Of a DNA stretch of 10,857 bases, positions 1 to 6,786 are shown one piece after another. Position numbers and translations under genes: made by a program. Positions within the stretch are counted from its first letter, which is position 1. Every line of letters starts with the position of its first letter. The notes under the pieces were generated by a model. The model saw only the letters and a program-made list of their open reading frames with translations, made no database searches and was not told the DNA's origin. This stretch comes from CAYGWP01 sp964353455 (GTDB lineage: Bacteria > Planctomycetota > Phycisphaerae > FEN-1346): positions 1-10,857 of the forward strand of contig CAYGWP010000399.1 in the NCBI GenBank assembly GCA_964353455.1, given 5' to 3'.

Positions 1-1358
1 GCCGCCGCCATCGCCGCCGCTGCGCCGCCCGCCAACGCGCCGTAGGGGCCTGCCGCCGCCGCCCAGCCGCCGATCTGTTCCCACGCCAGCCAACCGTTGA
101 GCACAATAATAATGACCGTGACCGCCCATGCCAAGACCCGGACCCACGCGGGGCTCGAGAACGGCCCCATCTTCCGGCGGCTGCTCGTGAATCGCACCAG
201 CGGCACCACCGCAAACGGCAGTTGCAGGCTCAGCACCACCTGGCTGAAGACGAGCAGCCGGTACACCCCGCCCTCGCCCACAATGACGATCACCAGGACC
301 GCCGGAATGATGGCCAGCAGCCGCGTCGCCAGCCGCCTCACCCACGGCCGCATCTGGAACCGCAGGAACCCCTCCATCGTGATCTGCCCGGCCAGCGTGC
401 CCGTGACGGTCGAACTCTGCCCCGCCGCCACCAGCGCCAGGGCGAACGCCACGGGGGCAACGTGGCTTCCCAGGAGGCTCTGAAGCAGGGCGTGGGCCTG
501 CTGGATTTCCGTGACGGTCTCCTTCTGATAGAAGACGGCGGCCGCCGTGATCAGGATGGCCGCGTTCACCAGGAGCGCCCCGTTCATTGCGACGGCCGAG
601 TCGATGAGGTTGAAGCGGCAGGCCTGGGCCACGCCCTCGCGCGACCGGGCCACCGCCCGGCTCTGCACGAGCGACGAGTGGAGGTACAGGTTGTGCGGCA
701 TGATGGTGGCGCCGAGGATGCCGATGGCCACGTAGAGGGCAGCCGGAGAGAGCGGCCCCGGCGCCAGGCCCCGCGCCGCCTCGCCCCAGTCGGGCCGGCA
801 CAGAAATATCTCAATGATAAAACATATCCCGATAATTGAAATAAGCGAAACGATCAGCGCCTCCATCTTCCGGATGCCGAACCGCTGGATCACGAGGAGC
901 AGTAGCACGTCGGCCCCCGTCACGCACACCGCCCAGAGCACCGGAATGCCCGTCAAGAGGTTCAGGCCCACCGCCGACCCGAGCACCTCGGCCAGGTCCG
1001 TCGCCACTATGGCGACCTCCGTGAGGACGAACAGGACCCACCGCACCGGCGCCGGGTACTCGTCGCGGCAGGCCTGGGCAAGGTCCTTTCCGGTCACGAG
1101 GCCCAGCCGGGCGCTCAGCGTCTGGAGCAGCACGGCCATCGCGCTCGCCATCACCAGGACCCACAGCAGCGTGTACCCGAACTGCGACCCCCCCGCGATG
1201 TCGGTGGCCCAGTTGCCGGGGTCCATGTACCCGACGGAGACCATGTAGGCGGGACCGACGAAGGCCAGCAGCCGCCGCCACCAGCGGCCGTCGGGAATGC
1301 CGACAGACCGCTCGGTGTCGTCCATGCGCGGCCCGTTTTGGCCCGTCGAGTCGGACAT
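1..1358 (-). CDS. mntH: Nramp family Mn2+/Fe2+ transporter (partial, C-terminus beyond window)
   Basis: This gene encodes an inner-membrane divalent metal importer of the Nramp family, which couples Mn2+ or Fe2+ uptake to protons. The frame is open from ATG at 1358 to the window edge, giving 452 residues with no stop. The TM1 metal motif DPGN is at residues 46-49, inside GYMDPGNWATDIAGG. The TM6 motif is GATIMPHN, with A217, M220 and H222; the Met is the family's ligand favouring Mn/Fe over Ca/Mg. Many hydrophobic helices follow. The ATG at 1358 is preceded by AGAGGG at a 6-base spacing, which favours it over the internal Met at residue 12. The visible C-terminal end is Ala/Gly-rich, so the protein is probably near its natural end. 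The gene is transcribed away from the beta-helix gene at 1534. Family assignment is very secure; exact metal preference is inferred. Confidence 0.95.
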   Translation of the reverse strand, partial: MSDSTGQNGPRMDDTERSVGIPDGRWWRRLLAFVGPAYMVSVGYMDPGNWATDIAGGSQFGYTLLWVLVMASAMAVLLQTLSARLGLVTGKDLAQACRDEYPAPVRWVLFVLTEVAIVATDLAEVLGSAVGLNLLTGIPVLWAVCVTGADVLLLLVIQRFGIRKMEALIVSLISIIGICFIIEIFLCRPDWGEAARGLAPGPLSPAALYVAIGILGATIMPHNLYLHSSLVQSRAVARSREGVAQACRFNLIDSAVAMNGALLVNAAILITAAAVFYQKETVTEIQQAHALLQSLLGSHVAPVAFALALVAAGQSSTVTGTLAGQITMEGFLRFQMRPWVRRLATRLLAIIPAVLVIVIVGEGGVYRLLVFSQVVLSLQLPFAVVPLVRFTSSRRKMGPFSSPAWVRVLAWAVTVIIIVLNGWLAWEQIGGWAAAAGPYGALAGGAAAAMAA

Positions 1359-1388
1359 GTCGATCCCTCTAGTCCGGCTGGCACCCGT

Positions 1389-1417
1389 ATTGTGCCCGAC
1401 CGGCCGCGATTGTTCAA
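1389..1417 (-). promoter_or_regulatory. Predicted sigma70-like promoter of the Nramp gene
   Basis: On the minus strand, TTGAAC (1417-1412) is followed after 17 bases by CACAAT (1394-1389). This would start RNA near 1382 and leave a leader of about 24 bases before the ATG at 1358. The -10 box is imperfect, so this is an inference from spacing and position. No Fur, MntR or manganese riboswitch signature was recognised. Confidence 0.4.
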
Positions 1418-1451
1418 GCGCCGGCCGGACAAGCCTCGGCGGGATGACTGG

Positions 1452-1480
1452 TTGAAGCCGAAGCCCTGGCGGCGTATAAT
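1452..1480 (+). promoter_or_regulatory. Predicted sigma70-like promoter of the beta-helix gene
   Basis: TTGAAG (1452-1457) and a perfect TATAAT (1475-1480) are separated by 17 bases. Transcription would start near 1487, giving a leader of about 47 bases before the ATG at 1534. The site lies back-to-back with the promoter of the divergent transporter. Confidence 0.6.
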
Positions 1481-1533
1481 CCGCGGCCGGTCCTGCGAGA
1501 CGCTGTGCCATTGCCGGAAGAAAGGCACTATTC

Positions 1534-3393
1534 ATGCCGCGAACTGTCCCCATGCTTGCGGCGCTGGCGGTCCTGGCCGTCGGATTTGCGCTGTACGGAG
1601 TGGCGGGTGGCCAATTCTTGATTCCGCCGCGGGCCGCGCCGATCGCCGCCGCCTCGGCCGCGCTCGCCCCCGCCGCCACCCGCGGGCCAGACGCCGTCTT
1701 CTGGCCCGATGATTCCGGATACTCGAGCGTCCGCGACTGCGGCGCAAAGGGCGACGGCCAGACCGACGACACCGCCGCCATCCAGGCCGCCTACGCAAGA
1801 AAGGGCGGCATCTACTTCCCGCCCGGCATCTACCTCGTCAGCGACACCATCACCGCTTCGCCCAAGCGGTACTTCATCCAGGGCGCGGGACCCGGACGCA
1901 CCATCATCCGCCTGAAGGACCGCGCGCCGGGCTTCAACGATCCGAAGAACCCCAAGGCCGTCCTCCGCAACTGGGACGAGCAGATCGGCAAGGGCGCCAA
2001 CGGCCAGGCATTCCGGAATTCCTATCACGACCTGACGATCGACGTCGGGGCGGGCAACCCGGGCGCTATCGGCATCCTCTACTTCACCAACAACCAGGGG
2101 AGCATCATCAACGTCCGCATCCGCTCTTCCGACCCCCAAAAGGCCGGCCGCGCGGGAATCGCCCTGGCCCAGAACTGGCCGGGACCCGCCCTCTTCCGCC
2201 ACGTCGAGATCGACGGATTCGACGACGGAATCTGGTCCATCATCAATCAATATAGTTTCACGTTTGAGCACGTAACCCTGACGAACCAGCACCACGCCGG
2301 CATCTGGAACTCCCGCCAGATGCTCTTCATCCGGGGCCTCATGAGCCGCCAGCAGCCCGGCGTGCCGGCGATCCTGGCCGATAGCGGCACGGTCACCATC
2401 ATCGACTCGAATCTGGCGGGCAGCGGCGACGCCGCCATCGAATCCGGCGCACGCCTCTATGCACGCAACGTCCGCACTCAGGGCTACCGCGCCGCCGTCA
2501 AGGGCAAGTCGGGCGATGTCGCCGGCCCGGTCGTCGAGGAGTTCGCGCCCTCAATCGTCACCCTCTTCGACACGCCCGGGAAGTCGCTCGAACTCCCGAT
2601 CGAGGAATCCCCCGACGCCGACTGGACGAGCCCCGCCGACTGGACGAGCGTCGCCAAGTTCGGCGCCGCGCCGGATGCCGCCGACTCAACCGAGGCCGTC
2701 CAGAAGGCCGTCGATTCCGACGCACGCATCCTTTACTTCCCGCGGGGACACTATAACATCCTCGGCACCGTCCACGTCCGCGGCAAGGTCCAGCGCATCC
2801 ACTGCATGGAGTCCAACTTCGGCACGGGCGGCGGCGACGGGCCGGTCTTTCGCATCGAGGACGGCTCGGCCCCCTTCGTCCTCATCGGGCAACTCGAGGG
2901 CGATTACCAGAACAAACGGCTCTTCTTCGAGCAGGCGACCGCCCGCCCGCTGGTGCTGCGGACGATGATACCGCGCGGCGGGTTCTACAAGTGCGCCGCA
3001 AAGGGCGCCAAACTCTTTCTCGACGACGTGTGTGCCGCGCCTTGCGACTTCGGGAACGCCGTCGTCTATGCCCGCCAACTCAACCCGGAGAACATGGGCA
3101 CGAAAGTGACATGCGACGGGGGCCTCTTCTGGGTCCTGGGCCTGAAGACCGAGAAGGCCGGCACGTGCGTCCTGGTGCGCGGCGGGGGACTGGCTGAAAT
3201 TATTGGTGGATATATCTACTATAATCGCGGAACGCAGATGCCCGACGGCACGAACCCCGAGGCCTTCGTCTGCGAGAACGCATCGATGTCGGCCTGCGGC
3301 ATAGCCGGCGGCCAGGCCGTCAGTGAAACCCGCGGCGGCCAGACCAAGACCGGCTCCATCGGCGGCGGCCTGTACGTCGGCCGGGCGAGGTAG
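1534..3393 (+). CDS. Secreted double beta-helix protein, pectate_lyase_3 / GH55-like
   Basis: The 619-residue product has an N-terminal hydrophobic stretch (residues about 5-25) that looks like a Sec signal or membrane anchor, then an Ala/Pro-rich linker. Residues about 62-130 are a classic pectate_lyase_3 beta-helix start: SVRDCGAKGDGQTDDTAAIQ, then GGIYFPPGIYLVSDTI. A second, more divergent start of the same kind occurs near residues 370-415 (VAKFGAAPDAADSTEAVQKA, then ILYFPRGHYNI). Two tandem starts recall GH55 and phage-tailspike-like enzymes, which are polysaccharide-active, but at 619 residues this is shorter than typical GH55 glucanases. No catalytic residue can be assigned with confidence. 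ATG 1534 is preceded by AAGAAAGG at 8 bases. The stop at 3391-3393 is 22 bases from the converging SppA stop. The protein probably acts outside the cytoplasm on a polysaccharide; the substrate is unknown. Confidence 0.85.
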   Translation: MPRTVPMLAALAVLAVGFALYGVAGGQFLIPPRAAPIAAASAALAPAATRGPDAVFWPDDSGYSSVRDCGAKGDGQTDDTAAIQAAYARKGGIYFPPGIYLVSDTITASPKRYFIQGAGPGRTIIRLKDRAPGFNDPKNPKAVLRNWDEQIGKGANGQAFRNSYHDLTIDVGAGNPGAIGILYFTNNQGSIINVRIRSSDPQKAGRAGIALAQNWPGPALFRHVEIDGFDDGIWSIINQYSFTFEHVTLTNQHHAGIWNSRQMLFIRGLMSRQQPGVPAILADSGTVTIIDSNLAGSGDAAIESGARLYARNVRTQGYRAAVKGKSGDVAGPVVEEFAPSIVTLFDTPGKSLELPIEESPDADWTSPADWTSVAKFGAAPDAADSTEAVQKAVDSDARILYFPRGHYNILGTVHVRGKVQRIHCMESNFGTGGGDGPVFRIEDGSAPFVLIGQLEGDYQNKRLFFEQATARPLVLRTMIPRGGFYKCAAKGAKLFLDDVCAAPCDFGNAVVYARQLNPENMGTKVTCDGGLFWVLGLKTEKAGTCVLVRGGGLAEIIGGYIYYNRGTQMPDGTNPEAFVCENASMSACGIAGGQAVSETRGGQTKTGSIGGGLYVGRAR

Positions 3394-3415
3394 GCGGGCA
3401 CCGTCGGCAGCCGCC

Positions 3416-4462
3416 CTAGAACCCCGTCCAGAGGTACATCACCCTGGGCGAGGCCATCTCGGCGAGGCGCTCGGGCCGCAGGTCCAGCACGGACGGCGTC
3501 TTCGCCGTAAGGCCCAGGAGCGTCGAGAGGCTGAAGGGGCGCACGTACTCGACCACGCGTGCCTCGGATACGCCCGCACGGTCGCGGGCGATCTCGACGG
3601 CCCGCTCGAAGTACCCGACCTCGTCAACAAGGCCCTTTTCGCGGGCCTCCGGACCCATGTAGATGCGACCTGTGGCGAGTTTCAGCACGTCGTCGCGTTT
3701 CATCCGCCGCGATTCCGACACCACCTCGACGAACCGGTCGTACCCGGGCCGCAGCAGCGTCTCCATGAAGTACGTCCGCTGCTCCTCGGTCATCCCGAGG
3801 TCGAACATGTTCGGCCACCCCTTCTTTTCGCCGATCGTCAGGGTCACCGGGACGACGCCGAGACGGTCCTTGAGGAGCCCCTGGAGATAGAAGAACTGTG
3901 CGATGATTCCGATGGAGCCGGTGACGGTGGTGGTCTGCGCGACGATCTTGTCGGCGGAGCAGGCGATGTAGTAGCCGCCGGATGCCGCCACGCCGTCCAT
4001 CGCCGCCACCACGGGCTTGCCGCACTTCGTCAGGCGCTCGCGGACCTCGTGGTGGATCATGTCGCTGGCCGTCAGGCCCCCGCCGGGGGAATCTATGCGG
4101 AGGATGACGGCGCGGACGGCGCTGTCGCGGGCGGCCCGGTCAACCTGGGCGCGGACCGACTCGACCATGTACTCGTCTATGAAGCCGTCGATGTGGATGA
4201 CGACGACCTTGGAGTCGTGGGGGCCTTTCTCGACGGTCCGTTCGAGGAGGCCCTCTTCGATCCCACCCGTGCCGCCCATCACGGCCACCAGGCCGATGAC
4301 GGCCACCATCAGCACGAGGTTCCCGACGACCGAAAGGACGAGGAAGATGGTGGCCAGTATGGCCCAGACGCTCCTTCGCCGCCTCGGTTTCTGGACGGCC
4401 GCATCAGGCCGGGCGGGCCAGGGAAGGCCGGTTCCTGGGGGCGGCTGCGGTGTGTCGGTCAT
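3416..4462 (-). CDS. sppA: Signal peptide peptidase SppA (S49 family)
   Basis: This is a membrane serine protease that degrades remnant signal peptides after secretion. The 348-residue form has a short basic cytoplasmic N-terminus (KPRRRR, 25-30) and one transmembrane helix (about 33-62). The protease domain follows, with IDSPGGG (123-129), GVAASGGYYIA carrying Ser161, TGSIGI (181-186) and IGEKKG carrying Lys213. The 52-residue Ser-to-Lys distance is that of short Bacillus-type SppA. I chose ATG 4462 because AAAGGAG sits 7 bases upstream. An in-frame ATG 24 bases earlier would put this ribosome site inside the coding region. The length fits the short, single-domain SppA forms, not the roughly 600-residue E. 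coli type. A predicted promoter lies directly upstream. The gene appears monocistronic. Confidence 0.94.
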   Translation of the reverse strand: MTDTPQPPPGTGLPWPARPDAAVQKPRRRRSVWAILATIFLVLSVVGNLVLMVAVIGLVAVMGGTGGIEEGLLERTVEKGPHDSKVVVIHIDGFIDEYMVESVRAQVDRAARDSAVRAVILRIDSPGGGLTASDMIHHEVRERLTKCGKPVVAAMDGVAASGGYYIACSADKIVAQTTTVTGSIGIIAQFFYLQGLLKDRLGVVPVTLTIGEKKGWPNMFDLGMTEEQRTYFMETLLRPGYDRFVEVVSESRRMKRDDVLKLATGRIYMGPEAREKGLVDEVGYFERAVEIARDRAGVSEARVVEYVRPFSLSTLLGLTAKTPSVLDLRPERLAEMASPRVMYLWTGF

Positions 4463-4493
4463 GGGAAGGCTCCTTTGGTGTGCCAATGGCCCG

Positions 4494-4523
4494 ATTGTAA
4501 GGCCGCGACGGCTGGTGCGTCAA
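4494..4523 (-). promoter_or_regulatory. Predicted sigma70-like promoter of sppA
   Basis: On the minus strand, TTGACG (4523-4518) precedes TACAAT (4499-4494) with an 18-base spacer. The predicted start near 4487 leaves a leader of about 25 bases that contains the strong AAAGGAG ribosome site of sppA. Confidence 0.55.
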
Positions 4524-4570
4524 CGCCAAAGGGGTTGCGATTGGGGAGGAGTTGCAGAAGATGGAATGTA

Positions 4571-4593
4571 CCCGCGACCTTACGGTCGCGGCT
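4571..4593. repeat. REP-like palindrome, copy 1
   Basis: A perfect 8-bp stem (CCGCGACC, 4572-4579, with GGTCGCGG, 4584-4591) closes a TTAC loop. Reverse-complemented, this unit matches the repeat at 4611-4633 except for paired changes in the stem. It lies downstream of the subtilase stop on the minus strand and upstream of sppA. It has no U-tract, so it is more likely a repeat or an mRNA 3'-end structure than a canonical terminator. Confidence 0.75.
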
Positions 4594-4610
4594 CGGACTT
4601 GCGCCTTTCG

Positions 4611-4633
4611 AGCCGCGGGCGTAAGCCCGCGGG
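4611..4633. repeat. REP-like palindrome, copy 2 (inverted relative to copy 1)
   Basis: An 8-bp stem (CCGCGGGC, 4613-4620, with GCCCGCGG, 4625-4632) closes a GTAA loop, the complement of the TTAC loop in copy 1. The copy lies only 2 bases beyond the subtilase stop codon (4638-4636, minus strand). With the 17-base linker 4594-4610, the pair forms a head-to-head unit like the BIME elements of enterobacteria. It may protect the 3' end of the subtilase mRNA. Confidence 0.75.
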
Positions 4634-4635
4634 CA

Positions 4636-6525
4636 CTATCGCCGGCTGCGCCGCCTGCGGCACGCGGCAAGCGCCAGGCCGACGGCCAACATCGCCAGCG
4701 TCGCCGGCTCGGGGACGCCGGCGTAGGCGGTGACGCTGTAAGAGTTCCACATGCCGCCCTCGATCTCCCAGCGGTCGGCCACCTGGAGGCTCCACGTGCC
4801 GGTGAGGTTCTCGCCCCAGAACGCGGCCGACGAGAACGTCCACGCGAGGCTGGACATCTCGTGGTCCAGAAACGTATGGTCATAAGTAAGTATGCTTTTC
4901 GTGCCGGAGGGCGATGTGAGTTGGATGAAGAGGTCGCCGGGGTAGTTGTGTGTGATATCGACTGCGACCTCCACGGACTCAAGCGACCCGTTGCCCGCCA
5001 GCGTGAACGAGCGGACGACGCCCTCGGGGACGTTGTCGAGGATCGCCGCGTTCACCTGGACGGTGCCGGTCGTGTATGCGGCCTCGATGGGGGGCTGCGT
5101 GTAGGTTGCGGCCATCTGTGTTGCGGCATCTGCGTCGATCAGGCCGAAGCCGTAGTTGGGGTTAAAGTGCAGGCCCGCGCCGTTGGTGATCCAGTCGGCG
5201 TTGGTCGGGTCAACCATGCGGCTGGTGCGGGCGAGGATGTTCTTTACGCCGCGCACGTCCAGGTTCGGATTGACCTGTAGCATCTGGGCGACGATGCCCG
5301 CCACCAGGGGCGTTGCCGACGACGTGCCGCCGAACGAGGTCGTGTAGGCGGGGTCCGGGAAGGACGGCGTCCCGGCGTTATATCCCGCGCTGCCAGTGCG
5401 GTCGGTAGTCGTGATGCCGTAGGATGACCCCGACGACGGGGCGGTGACGAAGACGCAGGCCCCGAAACTGGAGTAGTAGGCGTACCGGCCGTTGCTGCCG
5501 AGTGCGGCCACCGTGATGGCCTTGCGGTCGGCCTGTAGCGACTGGAGGTTGGCGTTGCCCCAGTTCAGGACGTAGTAGATGCCGTCGATGCTGCCGATGG
5601 CATTGCGGTTGTTGCCTGCGGCGCGGACGTGGATGACGCCGGCGTCGGATGCCGCGCGGCTGGCGGCAACCCACGAATCGGTGGAGTAGAAGGGCTCCGC
5701 GACGCCGTAACTGTGGTTCTTCACGCGGATGGCGCCGGCCTGGTATAGAGTGGCGTCGATGAGTTGCTGGTCGGTGAAGTTGGTGAAGTCCATCCGGAGG
5801 CCCGCCAGTCCCGCCTCGGGCGCCGCCCCGGTGACGCCGATGCCGTTTCCTCCGCGTGCGGCCGCCACGCCGGCAACGCTCGTGCCGTGCCTGTCATCGG
5901 AGTAAACCGGGCTCGGGTCGCCGTCATTCTGGCCGAAGTCCCAACTGAGGGTCGGGCGGTAGTTCGGCGAGAGGTCAGGATGCGCGATCTCCAGGCAGTC
6001 GTCCACGATCCCGATGACGATCCCAGAGCCGGTGGTCCCGCGATTCCACGCCGGCTGAATGTTCACATCCAACCCCGGAGTGTGCGTGTTCACCAGGTGC
6101 CACTGCCCCGGGTTGCCGCTGCCGCCGCCCTTGTCGGGGAAGTACGGATCGTTGGGCGTGAAGGACATGCGCGAGGGCGAGGCCCCGGAACCCCCCGCCA
6201 GGGCGAAGACGACGCCGGGCACAGCCTCAAGCGCGGAGACGCCCGTGCTCTCGGCCATCTCGCCACGCGGACGCATGAAGTACCACGACGGCCGGACCGC
6301 GCTCCGGCCCACGATGTCCATGCCGGCGGCCGCGGCCACGGCGGCCGGATCGGTCCCGGCGGAGACCTCGACCAGGTAGTCCGTCGGACCTCCCGCGGAA
6401 CCTGGGACGTAAGGTTTGCCCGCGACGGCGTCGGCGATGGCGGCTGGCGCGGCGGACAACACCGCCGCGAGCATCAGGAAAAGGGCGATAGTGAGCCTGC
6501 GGCGGGGGCTTCTCGTCTCGGCCAT
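4636..6525 (-). CDS. Kexin-like S8 subtilase with P domain and PEP-CTERM anchor
   Basis: This is a secreted serine protease of 629 residues. A signal peptide (about residues 9-32: RRRLTIALFLMLAAVLSAAP) and an inhibitor-like propeptide region (about 45-110) precede the S8 domain. Catalytic residues are Asp175 (GIVDDCLEIAHPDL), His213 (DRHGTSVAGV), oxyanion Asn305 (RAAGNNRN) and Ser402 (GGTSSATP). A proprotein convertase P domain spans about 495-600 (SVEVAVDITHNYPGDLFIQL and GTWSLQVAD). The tail is a full PEP-CTERM signal: VPEPATLA (604-611), a hydrophobic helix and CRRRRSRR. In this family exosortase cleaves the tail during export to the envelope. ATG 6525 has only a modest GAGG site 7 bases upstream. 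A leader with two terminator hairpins precedes it, and a hairpin repeat follows the stop. The protease fold is certain; the target is unknown. Confidence 0.95.
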   Translation of the reverse strand: MAETRSPRRRLTIALFLMLAAVLSAAPAAIADAVAGKPYVPGSAGGPTDYLVEVSAGTDPAAVAAAAGMDIVGRSAVRPSWYFMRPRGEMAESTGVSALEAVPGVVFALAGGSGASPSRMSFTPNDPYFPDKGGGSGNPGQWHLVNTHTPGLDVNIQPAWNRGTTGSGIVIGIVDDCLEIAHPDLSPNYRPTLSWDFGQNDGDPSPVYSDDRHGTSVAGVAAARGGNGIGVTGAAPEAGLAGLRMDFTNFTDQQLIDATLYQAGAIRVKNHSYGVAEPFYSTDSWVAASRAASDAGVIHVRAAGNNRNAIGSIDGIYYVLNWGNANLQSLQADRKAITVAALGSNGRYAYYSSFGACVFVTAPSSGSSYGITTTDRTGSAGYNAGTPSFPDPAYTTSFGGTSSATPLVAGIVAQMLQVNPNLDVRGVKNILARTSRMVDPTNADWITNGAGLHFNPNYGFGLIDADAATQMAATYTQPPIEAAYTTGTVQVNAAILDNVPEGVVRSFTLAGNGSLESVEVAVDITHNYPGDLFIQLTSPSGTKSILTYDHTFLDHEMSSLAWTFSSAAFWGENLTGTWSLQVADRWEIEGGMWNSYSVTAYAGVPEPATLAMLAVGLALAACRRRRSRR

Positions 6526-6568
6526 GCTCTTGCCTCGGGAGTTCGGTATTACCGATCGCCCTCGGCGA

Positions 6569-6619
6569 GAAAATAAAACGGGCGACCTTCGGTGGGGCCA
6601 AACCCTCCGAAAGTCGCCC
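6569..6619 (-). terminator. Intrinsic terminator hairpin 2 in the subtilase leader
   Basis: Read on the minus strand, a 13-bp stem pairs 6619-6607 with 6592-6580 and contains one T.G wobble. It closes a 14-base loop that can form an inner GGG/CCC pairing. The tract GTTTTATTTT follows at once (6579-6570). It ends 44 bases before the subtilase ATG, so it could work as an attenuator for that gene. Confidence 0.62.
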
Positions 6620-6630
6620 CGCTATCACCC

Positions 6631-6676
6631 AAAAAACCGGGCCACGCCGCTCGGTCCCTCCGAACGAGCATGACCC
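6631..6676 (-). terminator. Intrinsic terminator hairpin 1 in the subtilase leader
   Basis: Read on the minus strand, about 16 bp pair GGGTCATGC plus CGTTCGG (6676-6660, one bulged T) with CCGAGCG, GC, G and TGGCCC (6654-6639), closing an AGGGA loop. GG and TTTTTT (6636-6631) follow. The second hairpin, 12 bases further on, shares the nine bases TTCGGAGGG at its stem-loop junction. The two may be duplicated or co-evolved elements. Confidence 0.62.
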
Positions 6677-6693
6677 TTCTATCCCCGCACGAC

Positions 6694-6722
6694 AATATAC
6701 CTCATAAACGGCCCAAAGTCAA
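6694..6722 (-). promoter_or_regulatory. Predicted strong promoter driving the subtilase leader
   Basis: On the minus strand, TTGACT (6722-6717) and TATATT (6699-6694) are separated by 17 bases. The predicted start near 6687 is about 160 bases from the subtilase ATG and about 10 bases before terminator hairpin 1. Transcripts would therefore be stopped after about 55 or 115 bases unless both hairpins are bypassed. Confidence 0.6.
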
Positions 6723-6750
6723 ATCGGGGCCGTGTTTTTGTCCCGAAGCC

Positions 6751-6780
6751 TTGACCCGGCCCGCTCACTTCAATTATTAT
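6751..6780 (+). promoter_or_regulatory. Predicted promoter of the URO-D family gene
   Basis: TTGACC (6751-6756) and TATTAT (6775-6780) are separated by 18 bases. Start of RNA is expected near 6786-6788, on or next to the ATG at 6787. No ribosome site is visible before either candidate ATG (6787 or 6799), which agrees with a leaderless message. Confidence 0.55.
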
Positions 6781-6786
6781 CAAGAT

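Noticed and set aside
1..60. GCC-rich near-triplet repeat
   Set aside because: It encodes the Ala/Gly-rich C-terminal end of the transporter; low complexity from GC-rich codons, not a separate repeat element.
1528..2295. 255-codon open frame on the minus strand
   Set aside because: Antisense to the beta-helix gene, which shows conserved family motifs across the same span.
3394..3415. Terminator between the converging beta-helix and sppA genes
   Set aside because: Only a weak 5-bp pairing and no T-tract on either strand.
3323..4624. 433-codon open frame on the plus strand
   Set aside because: Antisense to sppA, which has a ribosome site and catalytic motifs; the composition of the antisense product is artefact-like.
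6544..6554. Inverted repeat CGGTATTACCG before the subtilase start
   Set aside because: Five-base arms are too short to call an operator without a second copy or a known regulator.
5764..6576. 270-codon open frame on the plus strand
   Set aside because: Antisense to the signal-peptide and catalytic Asp/His region of the subtilase; no motif or ribosome site.
6526..6690. Known riboswitch or SRP/4.5S RNA in the subtilase leader
   Set aside because: None of the conserved cores I can recall (SRP GGAAG loop region, c-di-GMP, cobalamin or glycine aptamers) is visible; only terminator hairpins are supported.
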